A DNA stretch of 64,000 bases from Luminiphilus sp051201685 (lineage in GTDB: Bacteria; Pseudomonadota; Gammaproteobacteria; Pseudomonadales; Halieaceae): contig NZ_CP179213.1 in NCBI RefSeq assembly GCF_051201685.1, positions 1,984,001 through 2,048,000 on the forward strand, written 5' to 3'. The notes below the pieces were generated by a model that was not told where the DNA came from, ran no database searches, and worked only from the letters and a program-made list of their open reading frames with translations. Of this stretch, positions 9,027 to 17,867 are shown one piece after another; position 1 is the first letter of the stretch; each line of letters opens with the position of its first letter. Position numbers and translations under genes: made by a program.

Positions 9027-10347
9027 ACGCTTTCAAGAATTCATCGAGGCCAAGCTGCCTGATCCCTTAACATTTGCTTTGACCTTAACGGCCCTAATGG
9101 CCTTTCTCGCGTTGACCTTAACCCCTACCGAGCCTCCGGAACTGCTCATGCTATGGGGTGATTCATTGAGCTCTCTGCTCACTTTCACCATGCAAATTGG
9201 CCTGACTATTATCTTGGCTTATGTGCTCTCACAAACGCCGCTCATGCAAAGTGGACTGCGGCGCCTAGCAGCCTTGGCAAGAACCCCCACGCAGGCTTAC
9301 GTGCTCGTCATTCTTACCGCCGCTACGTTTTATCTGATCTCCTGGCCTCTCGGGCCCATTAGCGGGGCGTTGGTGGCAAGAGAAATTGCGAAAGACGCGG
9401 TCGCGCGAAACAATCCGGTACATTTTCCTCTCATGGCAGTCGGCGCCTTGAGTGGTTATGCCGTGTGGGAAATGGGTTATTCGTCGTCTATTGCCCTCGC
9501 TGTGGCCACTGAGGGGAACCCCACGCACGACATTATTGGTCGACTGATTCCCATTCAGGAAACGTTGTTAACGCATTGGAACCTCTTGTCGATAGCCACC
9601 ACCCTCGCCGTCATTATCGCGACTGTCCTAGCCCTGCACCGACAATTTGACCTTAAAAAACCCTACATACCCGAAGATCTTGTCACACCCCTAGAAAGGC
9701 TCCCCGAGGTGGCACCTGATTTAAAACCGCCACAAGGGCGCAGGCATTGGTCACTGCTAACGGGGCTGTTACTCGTGGCTTATGTGGTGGGATGGTTTGC
9801 TCAGCAAGGACTGGCACTGGAATTAAATATAGTCAATTGGACTTTTATGGCCCTAGGGCTTCTTCTTGTGCGATCGCTATCCCATTACAGTGTTTTGTTT
9901 GCCGACGGCGCCCAGGTCGCAGCACCCACATTACTGCAATATCCCTTGTATGCCGGCATCATGGGAATGGCCATCCAAAGTGGCCTAGCCCAGCAATTTA
10001 CTCAGGGACTGATTGGCGTTGCCACGCACACAACGCTACCAGTTATTGCTTTTCTCTCTGCGGGACTGATCAATATTTTTATTCCATCAGGGGGCGCGCA
10101 ATGGGCGCTGCAAGGGCCCGCATTTATTGAAGCCGCTAAGCTACTGGAGGTTGATCTTGGGTTGATTGCCATGTCAGTCGCCTACGGAGACCAGTGGACC
10201 AACCTTATCCAGCCCTTCGTTGCGATACCCTTGCTTGCCCTGACTGGATTGCGCCTGAAACACATATTTGGCTTGGCCTTGGTACTGTGTGCTGCTACCA
10301 GCTTGCCCTTAATAACGGGCCTCCTGATCGGCAACCTACAAGGTTAA
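9013..10347 (+). CDS. atoE: Short-chain fatty acid transporter, AtoE family
   Basis: Predicted inner-membrane carrier for short-chain carboxylates. The 444-residue product starting MKGFERFQEFIEAKLPDPLTF has a long run of hydrophobic helices and an ending region with SGGAQWALQGPAFIEAA and YGDQWTNLIQPFVAIPLL, both hallmarks of AtoE/SCFA transporters. E. coli AtoE is 440 aa. A longer frame opens at 8905, but the ATG at 9013, 14 nt inside the amidase stop, fits the family N-terminus. Coupling to the amidase suggests uptake or export of a carboxylate substrate or product of that enzyme (inference). Confidence 0.88.
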   Translation: MKGFERFQEFIEAKLPDPLTFALTLTALMAFLALTLTPTEPPELLMLWGDSLSSLLTFTMQIGLTIILAYVLSQTPLMQSGLRRLAALARTPTQAYVLVILTAATFYLISWPLGPISGALVAREIAKDAVARNNPVHFPLMAVGALSGYAVWEMGYSSSIALAVATEGNPTHDIIGRLIPIQETLLTHWNLLSIATTLAVIIATVLALHRQFDLKKPYIPEDLVTPLERLPEVAPDLKPPQGRRHWSLLTGLLLVAYVVGWFAQQGLALELNIVNWTFMALGLLLVRSLSHYSVLFADGAQVAAPTLLQYPLYAGIMGMAIQSGLAQQFTQGLIGVATHTTLPVIAFLSAGLINIFIPSGGAQWALQGPAFIEAAKLLEVDLGLIAMSVAYGDQWTNLIQPFVAIPLLALTGLRLKHIFGLALVLCAATSLPLITGLLIGNLQG

Positions 10348-10527
10348 ATATTAAAACGGCCCCACAGAGCATCTAAAACTGCCCACAAAAAGATCGCCCC
10401 AAAAACACCGGTGAATAGCTTTTGCTTACCGGACATTGAGCGACCTAGAAGGACGCCTTGTCTGTCAGGTACGCCCTTAAGACCCAACGACGTGCAGAAA
10501 TAACAACCCAGCCACTAGCAACGCTAC

Positions 10528-11640
10528 CTAAGAGAGACTCATCACCAGTGGCTTTACCGCGTCAATAGCCAACTGCTGATGCGGTTGTAGGTCCTGCCCT
10601 CCCAAGCCAGCATGCAGCGGCAGAAAAGGATCTTCTGTTGCGGTTTTGTGACCGGACAAAGCTTCCAAAACGGCGAGCCCGAAAAAGGGGACCGTCCAAC
10701 TGTTATAGCCGCCTTCATGGGTCATCAATATTCGGCCCTGACAGTTACGGTCAGCGGCAGCCAGAAGTTTTTCAGTGAGGCTCCGGTAGCCATCACTGTG
10801 CATTTGCATACGGCCCAAAGGGTCATAGGCGCCAGCATCGAAGCCGCTAGGCACAATGATCAACTCAGGTGCAAAAGCATCAAGGGCGGGAATGATAATC
10901 TGATCAAAGACGGCTTCATAAGCGCCGACACCTGAACCTGGGGGTAAAGGGATGTTGATGTTGTAACCTTCGCCCGGGCCCTCTCCCACTTCGTGAACAT
11001 GCCCTGAATCGGGCGGAAAACAATTATCTTGATGGACCGATATTGTCAGCGCCCGGGGATCATCATAAAACGCGCTTTGAGTACCGTTACCATGATGAAC
11101 ATCCCAGTCCACGTAGGCTATGCGGCTCAGACTCAAGGTTTCTAAGGCATGAAACCCAGCGATGGCTGCATTGCCAAAAATGCAGAAACCCATACCTTCA
11201 CCCGCAATCGCATGATGACCTGGCGGCCTGACTAGGGCGTAGGCGTTATCGATCTCGCCCGCTATTAGCGCCTCCAATGCACTGAGCACCCCACCTGCAG
11301 ACAGCATGGCGATTTCGTAACTTCCCCGACCTGCCGGTGTAAAAAAGCCCGCATCTCCGCCTGTATCGGCGCTGATCCGTTGGACATTGGCCAAATGCTC
11401 AGCTGTATGGAAACGAAGAATCTCTGCCTCCGTCGCAGAGCGCGGTTTAATGTGGGTAAGGACCTCATTCATACCTGCGACTTCAAGAAGATTACGAAAC
11501 CGGCGTTTCGTCTCTGGATTTTCCGCATGGGTACCCGGCTGCACGGGATTGCCGTAGGGCATTGGTCCCGCATAATTACCCGTGTCATGCCACATATACA
11601 GTTCATGAGCGACTAATCCGGTTTTACGTATTGGTGACAT
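10528..11640 (-). CDS. Histone-deacetylase-like (class II) amidohydrolase
   Basis: Zinc amidohydrolase of the HDAC/acetylpolyamine-amidohydrolase superfamily, 370 aa, expected to remove acyl groups from an amine. Visible motifs are RPPGHHA (active-site His pair), YVDWDVHHGNGTQ (zinc Asp and His), PSGFDAGAYDPLG (second zinc Asp) and the late MTHEGGYN. The N-terminal YMWHDTGN is typical of the bacterial class II subgroup. An AGGAT ribosome site sits 8 nt before ATG 11640. A 56-codon ORF with a signal-peptide look overlaps this start by 17 nt in another frame. Last gene of the TonB receptor/amidohydrolase group. Confidence 0.88.
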   Translation of the reverse strand: MSPIRKTGLVAHELYMWHDTGNYAGPMPYGNPVQPGTHAENPETKRRFRNLLEVAGMNEVLTHIKPRSATEAEILRFHTAEHLANVQRISADTGGDAGFFTPAGRGSYEIAMLSAGGVLSALEALIAGEIDNAYALVRPPGHHAIAGEGMGFCIFGNAAIAGFHALETLSLSRIAYVDWDVHHGNGTQSAFYDDPRALTISVHQDNCFPPDSGHVHEVGEGPGEGYNINIPLPPGSGVGAYEAVFDQIIIPALDAFAPELIIVPSGFDAGAYDPLGRMQMHSDGYRSLTEKLLAAADRNCQGRILMTHEGGYNSWTVPFFGLAVLEALSGHKTATEDPFLPLHAGLGGQDLQPHQQLAIDAVKPLVMSLS

Positions 11641-11794
11641 GTTTTGATCCTAGTTCTGCTGTTTTAGGTTCCTGACCAAATGCTGGGTTTGCGGTGACGC
11701 AGGGGATTAGCGCGCTTCCCTGCCCCACCGCACTATGGCTTGCAAACACGGCAGATGCCAAACCTAAAATGTTTCTTCTGAAAAATGAACTCAC
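11624..11794 (-). CDS. 56-aa ORF with twin-arginine-like signal, coupled to both neighbours
   Basis: Starts at GTG 11794, sharing a classic 4-nt GTGA overlap with the stop of the lipoprotein amidohydrolase, and ends at TAA 11624, 17 nt inside the deacetylase gene. The product begins MSSFFRRNILGLASAVFASH, an RR pair followed by a hydrophobic run and small residues (AVG-Q), as in an exported protein, then a polar tail of about 30 residues with one Cys. Either a real small exported peptide or the detached signal region of an ancestrally longer, exported deacetylase whose frame was broken. The precise overlap argues that it is translated. No homologue recognised. Confidence 0.5.
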   Translation of the reverse strand: MSSFFRRNILGLASAVFASHSAVGQGSALIPCVTANPAFGQEPKTAELGSKHVTNT

Positions 11795-13554
11795 TGCGGC
11801 GCAACGTAGACCTGACGGCCACGGAACCATGTTTGCAACGGCGCGGTATCGGAAATGGCCTCGATTGGAATTTCATGGATATCATGATTAAGCACGACAA
11901 AGTCTGCCGATTTTCCTACCGCTATCGAGCCAGCTTCACCCTCGATACCCAAAATAAGCGCAGGCTGAGTTGTCCACAAAACGATTGCCTCATCGAGCGA
12001 AACGCTCTGCGCTGACCAAAACGTAGCGTCAGCGCCATCAGTGGGGTGTTTACGTGTCACCAAAGACTCGATGGCTGGCCAAGGATTCATATCGGCAGCC
12101 GCAGCGGGCCAGTCTGACCCCCCATTTATCAATGCCCCAGAATCAAGAAGGTCCCGTGTCGGCCAATATTGCTCTCCCCTAGGGGAGCCCACAGCCTGCA
12201 ACACGGATTCAATAATGGGCCTTGGATACCAAAGGTACGGGGAGAAATCGGCCACGGCATTGAGCGCACTAAAACGCGGGAGATCCAGAGGATCGATGTA
12301 ACCCGCGTGGGCGAGAGAAATCGGCTGACCAGGTGAGCCATTAGCTTGTCTCGCGCCTTCAATAGCGTCTAACGCTACGCGCACTGCCCCATCCCCTGCA
12401 GTATGAATCTTGATGAGATACCCCGCTGCGTCGAAGCGTAGGACCGCACTCTTAAGTTCCTCAGTGTCGATCATTTGCATACCGAGGGTCTCTTCGGGGT
12501 GCTGCGCATCTGTGGTGTAAGGTGCCACCATGAGGGCTGAACGCGAGGCCGTGGGCACGCCATCGAGAAAAAACTTAATTGCCTTGGCCTTCAAGTTGTC
12601 TGATCCGAATTTAGCCGCACGTTCATCGAAAGTTGCAACAGTTTCTAGAGGTTGAGGCTCTCCACCATGACCATAGCTTTGCTGATATAACACGGCATGA
12701 ATGTTTAGCTTCCCTGAGTCATCAGCCGCTTTGTAGGCACCCATAGCCATTTCAGGAACTCGCGCATCACCAAAGGCGGTAACACCATAACCGTTAGCAA
12801 TGTCTGAAACCGCCGCAATCCCCGCAGCTTGTTGCTTGAGTGTATAAGGCGGAATGACCGCAGCTACGACATCAGCCGCCGCCTCAAGCAGGACACCGTT
12901 AGGAACGCCGTTCTTGTCACGAACATAAACGCCACCGGCAGGGTCCTTCACTGCAGCATTTAGCAGGATTCCTGCGAGCTGCATCGCCTTTGTGTTTGCC
13001 CAACCATGGTGCGCTGAATCATCGTTAAGAAATACGGGATGATCGCCACTGATTGCGTCTAAAAACTTTCGGGGGGTCGACACATCATTATCGACAAAGA
13101 AATTGCTGCTCCACTGGCCGCCGACAATCCACTCGGGGGCGTCGGGTGCCTGAGCACAGCTCTCAATCGTTTCGGCTAATTCTGTTGGTGACGCGTCAAA
13201 AGAGAAATTGCACATGTATAAGACTTTCTGGCCACCCATAGACGGATGCACGTGGGCATCAATTAACCCAGGAAATACGGCGGCACCCTCCGCATCGAAC
13301 ACCTCGGTGGCATCACCTGTTAATGGCAGCATCGCTTCGTTGTTGCCTACGGCCAAAAAACGGCCGTTTAATATCGCCAAAGCCTCGCTTACATGCTCGG
13401 AAGACCCGTCGACATAAACCCTCGCATTCATGAAAACGGTATCTGCGAGAGGCTGTTTGGGCACGTCTGCCGTCGAGAGATCATTAGGCGCATCCTCGCA
13501 ACCCACCAATGCCAGCAAACAGCCAATCATTAACCAAAGCATTGCTCGTTTCAT
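11791..13554 (-). CDS. Lipoprotein metal-dependent amidohydrolase (YtcJ-like)
   Basis: Amidohydrolase of the Amidohydro_3/YtcJ type, 587 aa. The N-terminus MKRAMLWLMIGCLLALVGC ends in a lipobox (LVGC), so the mature enzyme should be a lipid-anchored envelope protein. The catalytic barrel shows GLIDAHVHPSMGG (first metal-binding HxH), IKIHTAGDGAVR, and a late GSDWPAAAADMNPW, the Asp-containing end of the metal site. Substrate unknown; relatives hydrolyse N-acyl amides and formamides. It follows a TonB receptor by 83 nt with a hairpin/T-tract between, and overlaps the next small ORF by 4 nt. Confidence 0.87.
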   Translation of the reverse strand: MKRAMLWLMIGCLLALVGCEDAPNDLSTADVPKQPLADTVFMNARVYVDGSSEHVSEALAILNGRFLAVGNNEAMLPLTGDATEVFDAEGAAVFPGLIDAHVHPSMGGQKVLYMCNFSFDASPTELAETIESCAQAPDAPEWIVGGQWSSNFFVDNDVSTPRKFLDAISGDHPVFLNDDSAHHGWANTKAMQLAGILLNAAVKDPAGGVYVRDKNGVPNGVLLEAAADVVAAVIPPYTLKQQAAGIAAVSDIANGYGVTAFGDARVPEMAMGAYKAADDSGKLNIHAVLYQQSYGHGGEPQPLETVATFDERAAKFGSDNLKAKAIKFFLDGVPTASRSALMVAPYTTDAQHPEETLGMQMIDTEELKSAVLRFDAAGYLIKIHTAGDGAVRVALDAIEGARQANGSPGQPISLAHAGYIDPLDLPRFSALNAVADFSPYLWYPRPIIESVLQAVGSPRGEQYWPTRDLLDSGALINGGSDWPAAAADMNPWPAIESLVTRKHPTDGADATFWSAQSVSLDEAIVLWTTQPALILGIEGEAGSIAVGKSADFVVLNHDIHEIPIEAISDTAPLQTWFRGRQVYVAPQ

Positions 13555-13591
13555 ACTCTCTCTGCCCCACTAAGATCACCGTTTGATCAAT

Positions 13592-13614
13592 AAAAAAGGG
13601 ACCAAAAGGCCCCT
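13592..13614 (-). terminator. Intrinsic terminator/attenuator after TonB receptor gene
   Basis: On the minus strand GGGGCC-TTTT-GGTCCC forms a 6-bp stem (one G-U pair) followed by six T residues. It sits between the receptor stop (13638) and the amidohydrolase start (13554), so it would reduce rather than abolish read-through. Confidence 0.6.
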
Positions 13615-13637
13615 CTCCCAACAAGTCACGCCATGCT

Positions 13638-16061
13638 TTACTGACCTATGAAATAGCTAAAGGTCACACCATAGGTCCTTGGCATGCCATAGGTTCGCAC
13701 GTAAGGCCCGTTACCGCCGGTATAGGCAGATGGGTAGTAATCCTCGTCCGTAAGATTTCTGACCCAGGCCATCACACGCCAGTTACCACTGCTAGATCCA
13801 AGACCCACTCTGGCATTTGCCACACCGTATTCTTCAGTCGCATCTTCGGGCCGTGGACCACCCGTTGTTTTCCCGGTCTGATTGTAATCAGCCGATAAAT
13901 CCAGCATGAGGCTGTTAGTGATTGGCATCTCGTAGCGCGCATAAAGGGTGTATGAAAAATCAGGTGTCATTGCTAACTCCTGACCCGATGCATCGTAGTA
14001 ATTTATGTTGTTGGGGTAAGAGCTGGTGGCGCGATCAACGGCCTGCCACTTTTTAACCTCGGATTCCAACCAAGCCCCGTTCGCTGCCAAGGTAAGGCCC
14101 TCTGTGGGCTGCCAAGTAAACTCGATCTCAGCGCCATAAATTTCGGATTCATCCACGTTGGTAAGGCCTGAAATATTACCCACCAATGTGACCGCTGCAT
14201 CTTGCTCCTGCTTATCTTTGTAATCGTAGTAAAAGACAGCACCGTTAAACTGCATGGTGCCTCCGGCGAGCGTCGCCTTCGTGCCTATCTCATACGCCGT
14301 CAGCACCTCTTCTTCATAGGGTATGAGCTGTGTCGTTGTATTCGAGTTTGCACCATTGAAACCACCCGACTTAAAGCCGTTGGAAATGGAGCCATAAACA
14401 AGGAGGTCGTCTGATGGTGTCCAATCTAACCCTACCTTTCCTGTCGCGCGACCCGTATCGATCTCATCTGAGTAGGGATTGAACGACGGATCAAAGCCCC
14501 CAATATCGTTGATGGTGCCGCAGTCACCCGGACCCACCTCAAAAGGTGAGCCCGCAAGTCCAAACACATTATTGAGAAATAAACCCAGCGAGCCATCATC
14601 AGCGACATAAGTACATCCCGTCCAATCACGCTTCTCATTGGTGTAGCGAGCGCCTGCGATTAGCTTTAGCGCGTCGGTCAGCTCGTACTCAACGTGGCCA
14701 AAAACTGCAGTCGAAGTTGTTTCTTGTTCGTACTTGGTGTCGAGCTCCAGAATGGGATTGGGCGCAAACAAACCTACGCCAAAGGGAATGCTGCCATACC
14801 CATAAACCGAATCAGACATGAAATAGTGATAGTACTCATCCATGTCATCCTGAGAGTAATACAGCCCAACCACCCAATTTAATCGGTCACTTTCCCCAGC
14901 GAGCCTTAGTTCCTGGCTGAAGACCTGCAAATCGGTGGTGTTGATGTTGCTAGAGTCATTATAAAAACCGCCATCCCAGTCATTGCTTTCCTCGCGCTGG
15001 AAATCGCTATATCCGCTAATTGAAGTTAAGGTCGCGTCACCAATAGCCCAATCTAAGCGGAGCATTATATTGGTAGATTGATTGTCCCTTTGCGGACGCA
15101 GATCGAAGGTCTTGCCCGTCAGTGCACTAGTGTAGCTGTTGGTCCAACCCGCCTTAGTATTATCGTCGACTGAGTACCAAGGGGGCGTTTGCCCAAAGGT
15201 AGCGTTGCCCGGAATGACATATTGGTCGAGGGGCACATAGGGCGCTGTGAAGTCTCCGATTCCGATGAGGCTGCCCGGATAGGCTGTATTTGCCGTATTG
15301 TCAGATTGATCATCGACGTAGCTCACCATTAGTTTCGCGCTAAAGCTATCACTAAAGTCACTGACCAAGGTGCCACGAATTGCCATGACGTCATCCTCAC
15401 CGAGCTTGTCATCGCCTACGGTATTTTCTTGCCAACCTTCTCCAGACTGCGCAATTCGCACAGCAACACGACCACGGGTTGAATCAGATAAGCTGCCACT
15501 CACGTAGCCTTCAAGATCTAGGGCTTCGTACCGGCCATAACTCGCTGTTACTCCCGCAGCGAACTCCTCGGTAGGTTCCTTGCCAATAAAGTTTATTTGG
15601 CCAGCCGTGGTGTTGCGGCCATACAGGTCTCCCTGAGGGCCTTTGAGTATCTCTACACGATCGGTGTCAAAAAGCAGGCCACGGGTCATTACTGTGTAGG
15701 GCATGGCGACCCCGTCAAAGTAAATGCCGACGGTCGATGAAGCTGCCGTCGAGTAATCTTGAAAGCCGACCCCACGAATTGTGTATAGCGGCACCCCTGT
15801 GGCTGCCGTCTCATTGACTGTAACGCCAGGGGTGTACATAGCGATATCTTCGGCGCTCAAAATCCCGAGTTCGCGAATCTGCTCACCGGTGAAGGTGGTG
15901 ATTGCTATACCCACATCGTTGGCACCTTGCTCGCGCTTCTGGGCCGTGACTACAACTTCCTCTAGCTGGAGCGCCATGGCTGGCAAAGTAACAGACGCCA
16001 CAGCAACGGCAGCAGCTAACGTTGCAATAGGACCACAGTAGTTTTGTCGACGATTGTTCAT
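13638..16061 (-). CDS. TonB-dependent outer-membrane receptor
   Basis: Outer-membrane active transporter of 807 aa. A signal peptide ends near MALQLEE; the TonB box is EEVVVTAQKREQ; then the plug (GVGFQDYSTAASSTVGIYFDG, LKGPQGDLYGRNTTAGQINF) and a 22-strand-type barrel with the C-terminal receptor segments. The sequence family is that of receptors used by marine Gammaproteobacteria for organic substrates rather than clear siderophore receptors. The last residues, SYFIGQ, lack the usual terminal Phe. It heads a group with a lipoprotein amidohydrolase and a deacetylase-like enzyme and lies just downstream of an AraC regulator; substrate not known. Confidence 0.92.
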   Translation of the reverse strand: MNNRRQNYCGPIATLAAAVAVASVTLPAMALQLEEVVVTAQKREQGANDVGIAITTFTGEQIRELGILSAEDIAMYTPGVTVNETAATGVPLYTIRGVGFQDYSTAASSTVGIYFDGVAMPYTVMTRGLLFDTDRVEILKGPQGDLYGRNTTAGQINFIGKEPTEEFAAGVTASYGRYEALDLEGYVSGSLSDSTRGRVAVRIAQSGEGWQENTVGDDKLGEDDVMAIRGTLVSDFSDSFSAKLMVSYVDDQSDNTANTAYPGSLIGIGDFTAPYVPLDQYVIPGNATFGQTPPWYSVDDNTKAGWTNSYTSALTGKTFDLRPQRDNQSTNIMLRLDWAIGDATLTSISGYSDFQREESNDWDGGFYNDSSNINTTDLQVFSQELRLAGESDRLNWVVGLYYSQDDMDEYYHYFMSDSVYGYGSIPFGVGLFAPNPILELDTKYEQETTSTAVFGHVEYELTDALKLIAGARYTNEKRDWTGCTYVADDGSLGLFLNNVFGLAGSPFEVGPGDCGTINDIGGFDPSFNPYSDEIDTGRATGKVGLDWTPSDDLLVYGSISNGFKSGGFNGANSNTTTQLIPYEEEVLTAYEIGTKATLAGGTMQFNGAVFYYDYKDKQEQDAAVTLVGNISGLTNVDESEIYGAEIEFTWQPTEGLTLAANGAWLESEVKKWQAVDRATSSYPNNINYYDASGQELAMTPDFSYTLYARYEMPITNSLMLDLSADYNQTGKTTGGPRPEDATEEYGVANARVGLGSSSGNWRVMAWVRNLTDEDYYPSAYTGGNGPYVRTYGMPRTYGVTFSYFIGQ

Positions 16062-16087
16062 TGTGAACTCCCCTGAGTAGCTATTTC

Positions 16088-16250
16088 TTATTTTTTGACC
16101 GCAGCGCTCGCGCCACGACCCAAGCCTTTCGCTTTGACTATACCCGCAGAAGTTCCCATAAGATTGACATAAGTGGCCACAGGCTTGACCACCAAATTGG
16201 CTGGCTCGGCAGCGTTTTTGTCAATTTTCAGCTTCGCTAGAACAGCGATT
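16088..16250 (-). other. Coding-like stretch without a usual start codon
   Basis: Between the AraC stop and the TonB receptor start one minus-strand frame stays open for about 68 codons from a TGA inside the AraC gene to TAA at 16088-16090. Its C-terminal part reads like protein (LVVKPVATYVNLMGTSAG, ending GASAAVKK) with ordinary codon use, yet no ATG, GTG or TTG stands near its beginning; only an internal TTG or ATG would give about 35 or 23 residues. It may be a remnant, a small gene starting internally, or a chance frame in a leader region. Confidence 0.3.
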
Positions 16251-17283
16251 AATCGAGGAGTGCGCGGAGATTTTCTCGATAGGCTTGTGGTGATTCACCC
16301 ACCCAAGAACGAAAGGCACGGCTAAAGGCACTCAGCTCGGAATAGCCCAAATCAAAAGCGATTTCTGTCAGCGAGGCACGTGAATTAACCAATAAGTACT
16401 TCGCTCTTCGCTCTCTTGCGAGATTTTTTGCCTCGTTAAAAGTAAAGCCCTCCTCTGACAGGCGGCGTCGAAGCGTTCGTGTCGATAAACCCATGAGCCT
16501 TGCAATACTTTTTGAGTCGAGGTTGCCTATTGGGTCCTCAAGCATTATCTGACGACAAACCTTACCCACAAAGCCACTGGTTTTATTCCCCATTGAAAAA
16601 TAGGTTTCCATGGCATTAGCCAAAATTCTAAACATCAGTTTATTACTGGTAAGAAAAGGCTGGTTTAGAAAAGACGCAGGCAAATAAATGCTATTGTGCT
16701 GAGCATCAAACTCTAGCTTGCAGTTAAAGAAATCACGCAGTGCTTGGGTTGTGGCAGGCTGCTTGTGGCGGAACGTTACCCGTATCAGGGGAACTGTTGT
16801 TCGAGTCGCCGTAAGCAACGTTTGCACTAGGAAACCATTGAGATACTCATTGAGCTGGCCCATATCAGAACTGCCCATATCAATAAGATCAGCTGAGAAC
16901 ACTACGGTGTCACCTTTGGACTGATAGTGCGTAGTGATTCCCGAGTCGATGTAGTGATCGTATTGATTTAGAAAGGTTAAACCGCTGCCTACTGAAGGCG
17001 CTGCCAACATTGCTACGATTAGCAAGCTACTTGATTCGAAATGAAAATCCCGACCCATGGATAGCCCCATGGTCTGGTTATTAGTCACTTGCGCCGCGTG
17101 CTCAAAAAGTGCGGCAACGCTTTCGAGGGGAAGTGGCAGGTCGTACTCTTCGTTGTTGGTGTAGTCCAAGCCACTGGCTTCAAACACTGGCCCGGGATCG
17201 ACCTCCCGGTCCATCAAATAATCTCGTACATAAGCTGCGAATCGGGGAGATAGACTCGGGGTATATCCCCCTGAAGAGGTCAT
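16249..17283 (-). CDS. AraC-family transcriptional regulator
   Basis: Predicted regulator of 344 aa with an N-terminal ligand-binding domain of the OruR/ArgR-like type (PRFAAYVRDYLMDREVDPG onwards) and a C-terminal double helix-turn-helix: SIARLMGLSTRTLRRRLSEE and LTEIAFDLGYSELSAFSRAF, ending SPQAYRENLRALLD. A longer frame exists to 17508 but runs through the upstream cytochrome gene; ATG 17283, 11 nt after the cytochrome stop, is the sensible start. As the last gene of the amine dehydrogenase run it is the natural candidate to control amine oxidation and perhaps the receptor gene that follows it. Confidence 0.88.
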   Translation of the reverse strand: MTSSGGYTPSLSPRFAAYVRDYLMDREVDPGPVFEASGLDYTNNEEYDLPLPLESVAALFEHAAQVTNNQTMGLSMGRDFHFESSSLLIVAMLAAPSVGSGLTFLNQYDHYIDSGITTHYQSKGDTVVFSADLIDMGSSDMGQLNEYLNGFLVQTLLTATRTTVPLIRVTFRHKQPATTQALRDFFNCKLEFDAQHNSIYLPASFLNQPFLTSNKLMFRILANAMETYFSMGNKTSGFVGKVCRQIMLEDPIGNLDSKSIARLMGLSTRTLRRRLSEEGFTFNEAKNLARERRAKYLLVNSRASLTEIAFDLGYSELSAFSRAFRSWVGESPQAYRENLRALLD

Positions 17284-17294
17284 CGCGAAAGGGT

Positions 17295-17867
17295 TCAGTC
17301 GGCCTCGTTCAATTGCGTGTAGTACGAGGCAAGGGCTGTCATCGCCGCAGGCTCGAGGTCTTTCACCACATTCACCATAAGCGGATGATAGCGGGTTCCA
17401 CTCTTGAAGGCCTGCAACTGATTGTCTAAATAAAGCGCACTCTGACCCGCCAGAATAGGCCAGTCCTTCGTAACAGGGTAACCCTTCATACCATGGCAAG
17501 CATGGCAATAACCGGCTCGGTTTAAACCCTCCTCCACTAAGTTAGCGTTACCGTTATCGGCGACCACCCAGGGCTGCCCCGCATACCAAGTTGCTAGCTC
17601 ATCGATGTCGGCATCACTGAGCCCCGCCGCCATGCCGTTCATCAGGGCGTTTTTTCGCTCCCCACTGCGAAAAGCCTGTAGCTGTAGGACGAGATAGGGT
17701 GCATTTTGCCCCCCAAGGTTGGCGTAGTCGGCATTGATACCCACACCTTCTTTACCGTGGCAAGACACGCAAGTAGCTAGTGCCTTGGGTTCCGCCGCCA
17801 GCGAAGGAGCCCCTAAAATAACCGCTAGCGCTGCCACAAAAGCAGCAAACCTCGTTAGACTTTTCAT
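17295..17867 (-). CDS. Diheme c-type cytochrome, c4/c553-like
   Basis: Periplasmic electron carrier of 190 aa with a Sec signal (MKSLTRFAAFVAALAVILGA...SLAA). Two heme-binding motifs are visible, CVSCH (C33, C36, H37) and CHACH (C121, C124, H125), each followed about 45-50 residues later by a Met-containing segment (MNGMAAGLSD; HPLMVNVV) that could supply the axial ligand, as in cytochrome c4. It overlaps the upstream monoheme cytochrome by 4 nt (ATGA). Probably takes electrons from the TTQ amine dehydrogenase. It is far shorter than MauG (about 370 aa) and is not that enzyme. Confidence 0.88.
   Translation of the reverse strand: MKSLTRFAAFVAALAVILGAPSLAAEPKALATCVSCHGKEGVGINADYANLGGQNAPYLVLQLQAFRSGERKNALMNGMAAGLSDADIDELATWYAGQPWVVADNGNANLVEEGLNRAGYCHACHGMKGYPVTKDWPILAGQSALYLDNQLQAFKSGTRYHPLMVNVVKDLEPAAMTALASYYTQLNEAD

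Noticed and set aside
17295..17867. Diheme cytochrome as MauG
   Set aside because: At 190 aa it is about half the length of MauG and fits the cytochrome c4 pattern.
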